From Candidatus Allofournierella merdigallinarum (GTDB taxonomy: Bacteria; Bacillota; Clostridia; Oscillospirales; Ruminococcaceae), in assembly GCA_019117205.1 (NCBI GenBank), contig DXAC01000011.1, forward strand, positions 33,614-97,613: DNA of 64,000 bases, in the 5' to 3' direction. The translations under genes and the position numbers were made by a program. The stretch's first letter is position 1. Each line of letters starts with the position of its first letter. The notes below the pieces were generated by a model. That model did no database searches. It was not told the origin of the DNA and worked only from the letters and a program-made list of their open reading frames with translations. Of this stretch, positions 42,045 to 50,041 are shown piece by piece.

Positions 42045-43157
42045 TTAAGAAGTTTTGCTCGGAGGGGTGAGAAACGCCTCCAGGATGGTGTCAATTTGGT
42101 CTGCGGTATTGCGGATGTCGCCGTCCATCGGGTGGCTGTACACACCATAGGTGTCCATGTCCTTGGAGTGGCCGATCAGCTGCTTCAAAGAACCTTCAGG
42201 CAAGTTCTTGGCCATTGACACGAAAGTGTGACGCATTTCATAGAGGCTCACACCGGGCAGGCCGTTTGCGTTCTGGTAACGCTTCCATGCGGAGTAATAT
42301 CTATTCTCTGATGTGATCTCGGGGAAGACCCTCTTGAATTCACCGGCGACTTGACGCTGTTCATCCAGAATCTGCAGCGCGAGTTTGGTGAGGGGAACTG
42401 TGCGGATAGCATTTTCATTTTTTCCGCGCGTTACCTTATCATGGCAGTTGATGCTGCGCCGCAGGTGTATTTCTCGCCCGTGAATATCATCCCACTCTAA
42501 GCCCCGCAACTCCCCGGGCCTTAGGCCGGTGACAAGCTGCAGGCGGTAGGCGTTCCAGAAGTCATCTTTCGCCCGCTTCCCGTGCAAGACGGTGGTGTCT
42601 ACATTGAACACCACAAGAAGGTGCTGGGGCTGAAGAATTGTTTTGCCAATATATCGAGCACCATTTGGAATTTGCAGATCCTCGATGAAAAGAGTTGTTG
42701 CCTTTTTCTTCCGGCAGAAGCGGACAAACTGGAGCAGGAAACCGCGGTAGTTTTGCAGCGTCTTTCGCGAGAGGTGCGTTCGGCTAAAATTGCCTTTGGG
42801 AGAATTATAGGCTGTGAGAAGAGTGTTCTGCAGATCCAGTTCGGTGAGCGCGGAAATCCTCTTATGCCCATGAGCTGGGAGAAAATGGTGTTTCCCAAAA
42901 CTCACAATTTTGTTATACTCATCTTCAGAAGAGAGCAGTTTGAACTTTGCAAATTCATCCCACAGCGTGGAAACTTTTGTGGATGGGCTTGCTTCCAGGC
43001 CGCTGAGCCATTCATCGGCTTTTCGGTTTGCTTCCTGCTGGCCCTTGCGGCCCGGGGTGGAGCAGGTGAAGGTCTTGCGCTTCCCGTTTTTCTGCACGTT
43101 GATTTGCCAGCGTTTTGCGCTTTCAATCCACCGCGCTGTATTGGTGCGAGAGGTCAT
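42045..43157 (-). CDS. int: Phage tyrosine recombinase (integrase)
   Basis: A 370-residue integrase: N-terminal arm-binding domain, a core SAM-like domain (about 75-150), and the catalytic domain with Arg in TGLRPGELRGLEW, the second Arg in YEMRHTF (the usual HxxR His is Tyr here), GHS near the end and the nucleophile Tyr in TYGVYSHP. It directs insertion into ssrA. ATG 43157 follows AAAGGAG; an upstream TTG is less likely. Confidence 0.94.
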   Translation of the reverse strand: MTSRTNTARWIESAKRWQINVQKNGKRKTFTCSTPGRKGQQEANRKADEWLSGLEASPSTKVSTLWDEFAKFKLLSSEDEYNKIVSFGKHHFLPAHGHKRISALTELDLQNTLLTAYNSPKGNFSRTHLSRKTLQNYRGFLLQFVRFCRKKKATTLFIEDLQIPNGARYIGKTILQPQHLLVVFNVDTTVLHGKRAKDDFWNAYRLQLVTGLRPGELRGLEWDDIHGREIHLRRSINCHDKVTRGKNENAIRTVPLTKLALQILDEQRQVAGEFKRVFPEITSENRYYSAWKRYQNANGLPGVSLYEMRHTFVSMAKNLPEGSLKQLIGHSKDMDTYGVYSHPMDGDIRNTADQIDTILEAFLTPPSKTS

Positions 43158-43255
43158 AAAAATACTCCTTTCTGGGTGCAAAAAAACTTGCCCGCCGGAA
43201 AGGAGCCCAAATTAGCCGGGATGGGGCAGCCTTTCAAGGCGAACCATTCTTTTAG

Positions 43256-43289
43256 CGTCCTCGGTGTTGCAGCACCGGGGGCGTTTTTT
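43256..43289 (+). terminator. Intrinsic terminator, plus strand
   Basis: An 11-bp stem (43256-43266 with 43273-43283, two G-T pairs) followed by six T. It lies between int and the lysogeny membrane gene and would stop rightward transcription antisense to int. Confidence 0.65.
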
Positions 43290-43317
43290 GTTAAAACGGA
43301 GATGATTTACCGTATGA

Positions 43318-43821
43318 TCACGGCTCAATGATTTGGTTGTTTTGGTCCCGCACAGTGATGGAATAGTTGAACTCGGAATAATCAATACCCAAGAGAAGAC
43401 TTTCCACTGCATCGTTTCTTTCTAAAACAGCATTGATGGAATCTTCGGTGTACGGTTCATGACCAGTAAGCCCATGCTTCTCATCGTATTGTTCCTCGAA
43501 TAGCTGCTGCAGATCGAGTTCAAATGAACATTCCTTGGTTTCACCTTTTTGAACAAGGCCGACAGGGTAAGGAGTTTGAACAGAGAGCGAGCCACTTGTG
43601 ATACCAGTATTGACAGTGATGAAAACATCTTGGCGGGTGTCGTTCCAGATGGTGGCGGTGATTGTGCATTTGTGTTTACCGCCATCGTCCAAAGAAGGGG
43701 CTGCATCAGCGGCAAAGCTAACATGGCCAGCATCCAAAACCAAGAAGAGAATAAATGAGAAGCTGAGCAGCAGCCCAATCACAGCGGAGACAAAAAGAAT
43801 GAGCTTGCGGTGACTTTTCAT
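43318..43821 (-). CDS. Membrane-anchored protein co-transcribed with the prophage repressor
   Basis: A 167-residue protein with one N-terminal transmembrane helix (about 8-28) and an exported domain rich in beta strands (CTITATIWNDTRQDVFITVN; KGETKECSFELDL). ATG 43821 lies one base after the repressor stop, so it is translated with the repressor in the lysogen. I do not recognise a family. Its position suits a lysogenic-conversion or superinfection-exclusion gene (inference). Confidence 0.75.
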   Translation of the reverse strand: MKSHRKLILFVSAVIGLLLSFSFILFLVLDAGHVSFAADAAPSLDDGGKHKCTITATIWNDTRQDVFITVNTGITSGSLSVQTPYPVGLVQKGETKECSFELDLQQLFEEQYDEKHGLTGHEPYTEDSINAVLERNDAVESLLLGIDYSEFNYSITVRDQNNQIIEP

Positions 43822-43822
43822 T

Positions 43823-44494
43823 TCAACGCACCCCCGATACAAAGTAGACCGCACGGCCCAGAATGCGAACCTGATCCAGATCGGAATTGGCGTATTCCAT
43901 CACAGGATAACTGGGGTTTTCTGGACGGAGCTGAAGGCGTCCCGGAATTTTGTAGACCCGCTTGAGAGTGGCTTCGTCCCCAATAAGCACAGCTGCAATC
44001 TCTCCATCCTCAACATCGGGCTGCTGCCTGATGTATACGATGTCACCATCCAGGATACGAGCGCCCACCATACTGTCGCCGCGGCAGCGGAGGGCAAAGT
44101 CGGCATGGACATAGTCCGGAACCGGCACGATCTCGCTGTAATTCTCCTCAGCAAGAATCGGCTGGCCGCAAGCTATTTCCCCCAATACCGGTACGGTACG
44201 TGACACCTTTGGCAGAGGAAGTAAGTTGTTGACCTGTGGCATAGGGCCTTTTGCATTTGCAGAAAATGACTGTCGTTCCGGGGAAACGTCATATCCCATC
44301 AGCCATGCTTCATTTACATCTAAGGCTTGAGCGATTTTATAAATGTTTTTTTGCTTTGGTTCGTATTCTCCAGAAAGATAGGTGCTGATAGAGGATTTTC
44401 CTATACCGGTTGCGGCAACTAAATCGGCTTGCTTTATTCCTCTCATAGATAATCCTTCGGAGATCCTTTTGGCAATAGTTGTCACCTGTCGCAT
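43823..44494 (-). CDS. LexA/CI-like prophage repressor
   Basis: A 223-residue repressor: N-terminal XRE helix-turn-helix (KQADLVAATGIGKSSISTYLSG, residues 21-42), and a C-terminal S24 protease domain with the self-cleavage site Cys109-Gly110 (EIACGQP), catalytic Ser141 (GDSM) and Lys178 (ATLKRVY). RecA-stimulated cleavage after DNA damage should induce the prophage. It faces the Cro-like gene across an operator region. Confidence 0.94.
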   Translation of the reverse strand: MRQVTTIAKRISEGLSMRGIKQADLVAATGIGKSSISTYLSGEYEPKQKNIYKIAQALDVNEAWLMGYDVSPERQSFSANAKGPMPQVNNLLPLPKVSRTVPVLGEIACGQPILAEENYSEIVPVPDYVHADFALRCRGDSMVGARILDGDIVYIRQQPDVEDGEIAAVLIGDEATLKRVYKIPGRLQLRPENPSYPVMEYANSDLDQVRILGRAVYFVSGVR

Positions 44495-44532
44495 TTGGAT
44501 GTCCCCCTTTATGCTTATACATTAGCATGAGC

Positions 44533-44644
44533 GTTCAGAAAATGCAACGTTTTTTTGAAAACACAGAGTAAAATGTTCAGAAAAGCGAAATCCTGCCTTG
44601 ACAATACCAACAGGATGTGTTATTTTGAGTTCAGAAACACGAAC
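44533..44644. promoter_or_regulatory. Lysogeny switch: divergent promoters with three operators
   Basis: Three copies of a 16-base site GTTCAGAAANNNNAAC: 44533-44548, 44575-44590 and 44629-44644 (the last a full GTTC-N8-GAAC inverted pair). The rightward promoter is TTGACA (44598-44603), 17 bases, TATTTT (44621-44626), with one site just upstream and one over the start point. A leftward promoter with TTGCAT (complement of 44542-44547) overlaps the first site. Confidence 0.75.
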
Positions 44645-44663
44645 AAGAAAGGAGCGATTGAAC

Positions 44664-44900
44664 GTGTTCGATTACAGCAAACTTTTGGGAAAGATAAAAG
44701 AAATTTACAAAACACAAGACGCATTTGCTATAGCTTTAGGCATTGGTAGGGTATCTCTGAGCCAACGTCTGAACAATCGTATGGACTTTTCTCAAAACGA
44801 GATTAAAAAGGCATGCGAGTTGTTGGGACTGGCTGAGGGGGACATCCCTGCCTATTTTTTTACCCCGAAAGTTCAGAAAAGCGAACAAATTGGGGCGTAA
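44664..44900 (+). CDS. Cro-like DNA-binding protein (DUF739 style)
   Basis: A 78-residue protein with a helix-turn-helix (QDAFAIALGIGRVSLSQRLN, about 20-40) and the DUF739 end pattern EIKKACELLGL..IPAYFF. GTG 44664 is nine bases after AAAGGAG. First gene of the rightward transcript; expected to compete with the repressor for the operators. Confidence 0.85.
   Translation: MFDYSKLLGKIKEIYKTQDAFAIALGIGRVSLSQRLNNRMDFSQNEIKKACELLGLAEGDIPAYFFTPKVQKSEQIGA
44872..44887. promoter_or_regulatory. Fourth operator copy at the 3' end of the Cro-like gene
   Basis: GTTCAGAAAAGCGAAC, a full GTTC-N8-GAAC inverted pair identical to the operator consensus, inside the last codons of the Cro-like gene about 240 bases from the switch. 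It could bind repressor for looping or a roadblock. Confidence 0.6.
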
Positions 44901-44936
44901 AAAGCCCCGGCGGGGCCGGGGCAGGAAGGAGAAGAA

Positions 44937-45152
44937 GTGGTTGTGCTTTTGTTGAAACAAAGCCAGACCAGCGCAAAACAGAGAAGGGTCTGGCTTTTGG
45001 AAAATGAGCCGGAATACAGGAGAACGCGATTGTACCTTATGCAGTTGCTTGGGCAAATGCACCGAAACAGGAAAAAGACAGTGTGGCTTGTAGTTGGGGC
45101 TTTTTTATGCGGGGCTTTCCTGGGTGGAGCAATGGGTATTCTGCTCAGCTAA
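44937..45152 (+). CDS. Small phage membrane protein
   Basis: A 71-residue protein with a basic N-terminal half and one Gly/Ala-rich transmembrane helix at the C-terminus (about 48-70). Starts with GTG after GGAAGGAG, downstream of a GC-rich hairpin. Function unknown. Confidence 0.6.
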   Translation: MVVLLLKQSQTSAKQRRVWLLENEPEYRRTRLYLMQLLGQMHRNRKKTVWLVVGAFLCGAFLGGAMGILLS

Positions 45153-45212
45153 CAAAACAGTGCGGATTAGGCAAGAAAATCCCCGGCGGGCCGGGGCGGA
45201 AAGGAGAACGTA

Positions 45213-45677
45213 ATGACCTTGCACGAAAAACGCTATTTAAATCTAATCTCTTATCTGGATGATACGAGAAAAGCAGACTCCTACTACTCGGCAGCCTGCT
45301 TTTTGCTGGCTGGAACAAGCGGCACGTTCCGCGCTGCAGTGGAACACATTGGGGTGGATAATGGCGCATTCATCGACTTTGCGGCAATTCGGCGCCAAAT
45401 CAAAAAGAATGCAGGCAGCCGGGATGAGATACTGCTCACCGACATCGCGTTCAGCCTATTTGCGTGCGGCAAGACCAGTAGCGTGACGCCGCGGGATATG
45501 GCGGAGCTCCCGTCAGAACTTTTGGAGTTGGTAGCTGTGGCTCTTTTTGTCGCGAGTGGCAAGGCCCGGGTGCTGTTCGATGAAAGAGAAATGACCGTTG
45601 ACTTCTCCAGGCACCGCGAGAACAAGGCATGGAACCGCATGGCAGGGGGAGAAGATATCGAGTTTAACATCATTTGA
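45213..45677 (+). CDS. Hypothetical phage early protein
   Basis: A 154-residue soluble protein (start TLHEKRYLNLISYLDDTRKA, then DSYYSAACFLLAGTS). It is in the style of DUF6075-like proteins of Clostridia phages, but I am not sure. The AAAGGAG site and a GC-rich hairpin precede it. Confidence 0.65.
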   Translation: MTLHEKRYLNLISYLDDTRKADSYYSAACFLLAGTSGTFRAAVEHIGVDNGAFIDFAAIRRQIKKNAGSRDEILLTDIAFSLFACGKTSSVTPRDMAELPSELLELVAVALFVASGKARVLFDEREMTVDFSRHRENKAWNRMAGGEDIEFNII

Positions 45678-45719
45678 AAATAAAACCATCCCGGCGGGCG
45701 TAAGAAAGGAGCGAAAAAT

Positions 45720-45962
45720 ATGAAGCCATTTTTCAAGCTGCGGCTGCGCATGATGGAACAAGACCAAACCGGGAAGTCGCTGGCCGAGCGCATTGAGCGT
45801 TCTCCTACATACGTTACACAGTTCCTTGCCGGCAAAGGTTGCCTTACCACGAAAGACATCGTCAAGGCAGCTGCTGTTCTGGGAATTGGAAGAGAGGAAA
45901 TAGGGGAGTATTTCTTCCCTGAAGTTGAGAGGAGGGGAAAGGATAATGGAATCAGGCTATAA
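45720..45962 (+). CDS. Small HTH protein
   Basis: An 80-residue protein with a Cro/XRE-like fold: GKSLAERIERSPTYVTQFLAGKG then LTTKDIVKAAAVLGI, ending in EEIGEYFFPE like the Cro-like protein at 44664. Probably DNA binding. Its end overlaps the next gene by 17 bases. Confidence 0.7.
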   Translation: MKPFFKLRLRMMEQDQTGKSLAERIERSPTYVTQFLAGKGCLTTKDIVKAAAVLGIGREEIGEYFFPEVERRGKDNGIRL

Positions 45963-46236
45963 AAAAGAGCCTCAGCTGCACCACCAGCCGCGGCCCCAGA
46001 GAAGAGTGAAAGCCACGAAGCATTCAACTCTTATCTGCATTTTACACTATTTTGCAGTCAAGTGCAATCGGATGGCCTATGGCTGCATGACGGTCCTGTT
46101 CGGACTGATCGCGGTCTGGTTCGGATGTGCGATCATCGAGACGCCGGAATATTGGACGGCACTGGCTGCGCTGATGCTTTTCAGCGGGAAGATGGCTGGG
46201 ATGTGTTACAGGGGGTGGGTGCGCGATGACAGATGA
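45946..46236 (+). CDS. Small phage membrane protein
   Basis: A 96-residue protein with two hydrophobic segments (about 43-63 and 68-85) behind a His/Pro/Arg-rich N-terminus. ATG 45946 is preferred over 45925. Overlaps its neighbours on both sides, so it is in the early operon. Function unknown. Confidence 0.6.
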   Translation: MESGYKKEPQLHHQPRPQRRVKATKHSTLICILHYFAVKCNRMAYGCMTVLFGLIAVWFGCAIIETPEYWTALAALMLFSGKMAGMCYRGWVRDDR

Positions 46237-46522
46237 AGAACTGACTTTCAGAATTCTGGAAGAGCGCAGGCGAATGGCCAGAAAGAGGCCTGGAGTGCCA
46301 TATTACATGATAAATATCGGCCATCCGGCGGTAGCTGCAATCTACGAAAAGTGGAGGGCTCAGCAGGGGCCCCGTTGGGCGCCGCCCAGCGATGAAGCGC
46401 GCACAGCGTTCGAGCTGCAGATGATGAGCGTCACGGCCCGTCAGATGCTGGAGGAACATTTCGAAACGATCGACCGGCTGAAAAAGTTGGCGGGAAAAAC
46501 AGGACAGGAGGAAACCGCATGA
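46226..46522 (+). CDS. Hypothetical phage protein
   Basis: A 98-residue, mostly helical, charged protein (EELTFRILEERRRMARKRPG at the start). Overlaps the next start (ATGA). No motif recognised. Confidence 0.6.
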   Translation: MTDEELTFRILEERRRMARKRPGVPYYMINIGHPAVAAIYEKWRAQQGPRWAPPSDEARTAFELQMMSVTARQMLEEHFETIDRLKKLAGKTGQEETA

Positions 46523-46806
46523 GACAAAAGACAGTTTTTACCCAGCTTTGCGGGATGAGCATGGAGGAACGGATGCGCTTTGTGGGCAGCGGCTCACTGG
46601 GGGTTCGGCGGCTGAATGAGCTGAGCATTTTGCAGGCAGCAAAGCTGGAGGAGCTTTGCCCGGCGGCGCTGAGCGAGAAAGTGCTTGGCGCCGCCGCAAG
46701 CTGCGAGGCACTGAACCGCACCGCTGGCGGGTGCCGGGCTTGCACAGAACGATTCCTGAGAATGCCGTGGCCGGAGCGCGCGCCTGATCGGGCGTTCATG
46801 GATTGA
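46519..46806 (+). CDS. Small CxxC phage protein, first of a tandem pair
   Basis: A 95-residue protein ending in the motif TAGGCRACTERFLRM. The next gene encodes a diverged copy with TAGGCQVCNDSFLKL. The CxxC suggests a metal site or a redox pair. Function unknown. Confidence 0.65.
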   Translation: MRQKTVFTQLCGMSMEERMRFVGSGSLGVRRLNELSILQAAKLEELCPAALSEKVLGAAASCEALNRTAGGCRACTERFLRMPWPERAPDRAFMD

Positions 46807-46819
46807 AGGAAAGAACGAT

Positions 46820-47077
46820 ATGGAAGAGGTCGTTGAAGCAATCCTTGATGAAATAACGGATCTGACTGTTCAAAACGCAATGGAGCAAGCCGCTTTTGCT
46901 AATTTGGAAAAAATCGTTCCGTCGACGCTACTCAGGGAGATATATGCTTCGGTTGCAAACAATGAAGAGGGACTTCGTACTGCCGGTGGATGTCAGGTTT
47001 GCAATGATTCGTTTTTGAAGCTCCACCAGTGTATGGAACTGCCCCCACATTTACGGATCATAAGGAGAAAAGAATGA
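46820..47077 (+). CDS. Small CxxC phage protein, second of a tandem pair
   Basis: An 85-residue acidic protein; residues 25-70 align with the preceding protein (QAA..LE..P..L....S...E.L.RTAGGC..C...FL). The start has AAAGAACG-type weak site. Overlaps the next gene (ATGA). Function unknown. Confidence 0.65.
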   Translation: MEEVVEAILDEITDLTVQNAMEQAAFANLEKIVPSTLLREIYASVANNEEGLRTAGGCQVCNDSFLKLHQCMELPPHLRIIRRKE

Positions 47078-47433
47078 GCGGAGATAACTGCATAGGTCAT
47101 TGCTTTTATTGTGGACAGGCATTTTTGATGGATCATGATATGGATAGCCAGCATGATGCCGACAAAGAAGCAACCATGATGTGTGGTTGTGAAGAGGGAC
47201 GGCCTCACAGACGTGAGGCAAGAGAATGTGAGATTATCAGCACCTTATTCCCGGAACTTCCGGAGATCACGATTGATCTCCTCATTTGCGTCGCGGATAT
47301 GGTCCGCAATGAACACATTTTAGGTGGCACTAACATCAAAGTTTCACAGAATGTGAGTGCTCGGTTCAAACTGAAAGACGGTGTGGTGCAAATCATCCGC
47401 AAAGAGAACAAGGAGCACAAAAGAAGTATTTGA
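47074..47433 (+). CDS. Hypothetical phage protein with Cys/His-rich N-terminus
   Basis: A 119-residue protein; the first 40 residues hold C-x2-HC-x2-C and MCGCEEG, likely zinc binding; the rest (VSQNVSARFKLKDGVVQIIR) is a small beta domain. ATG 47074 overlaps the preceding stop. Function unknown. Confidence 0.6.
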   Translation: MSGDNCIGHCFYCGQAFLMDHDMDSQHDADKEATMMCGCEEGRPHRREARECEIISTLFPELPEITIDLLICVADMVRNEHILGGTNIKVSQNVSARFKLKDGVVQIIRKENKEHKRSI

Positions 47434-47448
47434 GGTGGCGTGAACGGA

Positions 47449-47901
47449 GTGGACATTGAACGCCTCGGCCCGGCGGCCCAGGAACAGGTGCTGCAGGAAC
47501 TGGCCCGGCGGGAGCGTCTGGCCAACGCGGAGCGCCGGCGGCAGCGGGCGGCTGCGGAAAAAGCACCCCCCGGCGGGCAGGGCAGCAGGTTGGAGGAGGA
47601 ATACTACCGGGCCTATATCTGGCCGAAGGAGCTGGCGGGGCAGGTGGCCAAGGTGGAGCATCACCGGCGCTTTGAGCTGCTTCCCCCGGCGGAATACTGC
47701 GGCATCCGTCTGCCGGCGGCCCACTATACCCCGGATTTCGTGATCGCATACGCCAACGGCACGGTGGAGGCCGTAGAGGTCAAAAGCCACTTTACCCGAA
47801 CGGCCCAGCGGGACTACATCTACCGACGGCGGTTGTTTATCGAACTCATCGCCCGCCCGCGGGGCTGGGTGTTCACCGAGTACATTGAAAAGGAGCGATA
47901 A
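47449..47901 (+). CDS. DUF1064-type phage nuclease-fold protein
   Basis: A 150-residue protein with a basic helix followed by a PD-(D/E)xK core: YTPDFVI and VEAVEVKS, with TARTQRDY-like and FIELIARPRGWVF blocks after. This matches phage DUF1064 endonuclease-like proteins, often Holliday-junction or recombination nucleases. GTG 47449 is ten bases after GAGGTGG; GTG 47440 is possible. Confidence 0.75.
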   Translation: MDIERLGPAAQEQVLQELARRERLANAERRRQRAAAEKAPPGGQGSRLEEEYYRAYIWPKELAGQVAKVEHHRRFELLPPAEYCGIRLPAAHYTPDFVIAYANGTVEAVEVKSHFTRTAQRDYIYRRRLFIELIARPRGWVFTEYIEKER

Positions 47902-47903
47902 CC

Positions 47904-48287
47904 ATGAATGAATGGTACATGAGCGCAAAAAAGAAGCTGGAGACGGAGCGGAAAAGCGGAATGTATGACCGCTACGCGGCAGTCATGAAAGATGCCGTAT
48001 GTGATGCGTTGGACGGCTTTTGCCGGCAGGATGGGGAGTTTGCTCAGGCGGTAGTCCAGGGCGGAACCTTCGAGGACTGCATGAAGGCGGTGGCCAGGAA
48101 CTGCGGGAGTGCGATCTCCGACCTGGAGGCGTTCCGCCGGGCGGTGCAGTTTTACTTCCCGGGGGCGGATGTGCGGTTTCAGATGAGCGTAAACCTCTGC
48201 GCCAGCGTCGAGGGAGAGGAAGAGGCGGCGCCGCTGCCTGCACCGAAGGCGGGGCGAAAGATCCTCTCGCTGGCTGATTTTCTGTAA
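47904..48287 (+). CDS. PcfK-like protein
   Basis: A 127-residue protein with FRRAVQFYFPGADVRFQMSV near residue 85-100 and the basic end KILSLADFL, as in PcfK-like proteins. It lies directly before a PcfJ-like gene, the same order as on conjugative plasmids and in Clostridia phages. Role not known. Confidence 0.78.
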   Translation: MNEWYMSAKKKLETERKSGMYDRYAAVMKDAVCDALDGFCRQDGEFAQAVVQGGTFEDCMKAVARNCGSAISDLEAFRRAVQFYFPGADVRFQMSVNLCASVEGEEEAAPLPAPKAGRKILSLADFL

Positions 48288-48301
48288 GGGGGATGGACAC
48301 A

Positions 48302-50026
48302 GTGACAGAACAGGAGAAGGCCGAGAAGTTCGCGAAGATGGCCCCACCGCTGCGGGAGGGGGAGCTGGAGGCAATCAACGCCCTGTTTCCCACGTATCTG
48401 TTCCGAAGGAGAAAGACCGGGGAGGTGTGGACGACCTGCTGCCATGAGCACATCACGGCGGATCTCAACAGTGGAAACCAGGACATGAGGCGGGCCATGT
48501 TGGAGCCGCACCAGCGGGAACCAATGAACCGCTGGAATGAAGCACCCAAGCCGAGCATGAACTGCCCATTCTGCGGCAAGCCGGTGATCGTAAAGGAACT
48601 TCGCTACACCGGCAGGCGAGAGAACCTCTCCAGCTACCGGAGGGCGGTGGTCCTGCGGTGGTACAAAGGGGCATTGTGGGCCAGGGCATATGATTGCAGC
48701 AAGCACTATACGGCAGGCTATGACCTGGCCGGGGAGCCGGTGTGCAAGCTGGTGGGGGTGTACCGCTTCCGGCCGGGGCTGGTGGAAGAGACCGAGCGAG
48801 CGTGGTACGGGAACTACCCCTTCAGGCCCATTGTGACCCAGGACGGGCCGCTCACAAAGGGAAAGTGGAAGATCCACAGCCCGTTCGCTGCCAATGCCTA
48901 TTATGGGATTGGATATGACGTGATCGGCCTGGACGAAGTGCTGGAGAGCCCGCTGCGCTACTGCTTCCAGAAAGATGACAATATGTTCTATGGCCGCCTG
49001 CTGGAGTTTTTGACCGCCTGCTGCTTCTACCCCAGGCAGATCGAGATGCTGTTCAAGGCGGGAATGGACGATGTGGTCCGGGATCTGGTGGAGCGGGGCG
49101 TGAAGCACGCCGCCGTGATCGACTGGAACAATGAGAATCCGGCAAAGGTCTTTGGCCTGAACCGGCAGGAGCTGAAGATCTTCCTTGGAACGAACCGGGA
49201 CATTGAGATTCTGGAACTGCACAAGCGGCTGAAGGGCCGTGTCGCTATCCAGGTATGCGCGGAATGGATGGGCATGGGTCTGGACATCCGCAAAACATTT
49301 CAAGCGGCGAAGAAGTGGGGTCTGGCCCCGGAGCGGCTGATCCGCTATCTGGTCGGGTATGTGGGGTGCGCCAGGTACGGCGGCCTGGCCGGCCTGCGAG
49401 AGGCACTGCGAACCTGGGAGGACTATGTGACCGCCGCCGAGGCGACGGGCTATCCGCTCCATCGGGAGAACGTCCTGCTGCCGAAGGACCTCGGAGCAGC
49501 ACATGATGAGGCCGCGAAAAAACACCAGGCAGTCCTGCAGAGAGAGCGCGCGCAGGCGGAGCAGCGATGGAGACAGGCAGAGCAGGAAAGACTGGCAGCG
49601 GCGAACGCCGCCTATGAGAAGCGCAGGGAGAAACTGGAACAGAAGTACAGCTTTGAGATGGATGGGCTCCTGATACGGGTGCCCATCAACGGCGCGGAAA
49701 TCCTGGACGAAGGCAGGATATTGAAGCACTGCGTGGGCGGCTATGCGGACCGCCATGTGCAGGGAAAAACCACGATCCTATTCATGCGGCGGGCGGCGAA
49801 GCCAAACGAGCCGTGGTTGACCATCGAAATGAATGGGAACAAGCTGGTGCAGATACACGGGTACCGAAACGAAGGCATGTTCACAGCGGAGGGCAGGTTT
49901 GCCCCCGACCCCCGAGAAGTTTATCGAGAGTTCTTGGACACCTGGCTGGACTGGCTCAAGAAAGGGAGCAAGCGGGACAAGCAGGGCAGGCCGAAGCTGC
50001 CCAGAAAGAAGAAAGCGGCAGCATAA
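48302..50026 (+). CDS. PcfJ-like protein
   Basis: A 574-residue protein. The C-terminal third has the PcfJ blocks LLIRVPINGAEILDEGRILKHC, VGGYADRHVQGKTTILFMRR and WLTIEMNGNKLVQIHGYRNE. The N-terminal half has CPFCGKPV, a probable zinc site. GTG 48302 is nine bases after AAGGGGG; ATG 48293 lies too close to it. PcfJ function is not established. Confidence 0.85.
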   Translation: MTEQEKAEKFAKMAPPLREGELEAINALFPTYLFRRRKTGEVWTTCCHEHITADLNSGNQDMRRAMLEPHQREPMNRWNEAPKPSMNCPFCGKPVIVKELRYTGRRENLSSYRRAVVLRWYKGALWARAYDCSKHYTAGYDLAGEPVCKLVGVYRFRPGLVEETERAWYGNYPFRPIVTQDGPLTKGKWKIHSPFAANAYYGIGYDVIGLDEVLESPLRYCFQKDDNMFYGRLLEFLTACCFYPRQIEMLFKAGMDDVVRDLVERGVKHAAVIDWNNENPAKVFGLNRQELKIFLGTNRDIEILELHKRLKGRVAIQVCAEWMGMGLDIRKTFQAAKKWGLAPERLIRYLVGYVGCARYGGLAGLREALRTWEDYVTAAEATGYPLHRENVLLPKDLGAAHDEAAKKHQAVLQRERAQAEQRWRQAEQERLAAANAAYEKRREKLEQKYSFEMDGLLIRVPINGAEILDEGRILKHCVGGYADRHVQGKTTILFMRRAAKPNEPWLTIEMNGNKLVQIHGYRNEGMFTAEGRFAPDPREVYREFLDTWLDWLKKGSKRDKQGRPKLPRKKKAAA

Positions 50027-50041
50027 GGAAAGGAGAAAACC

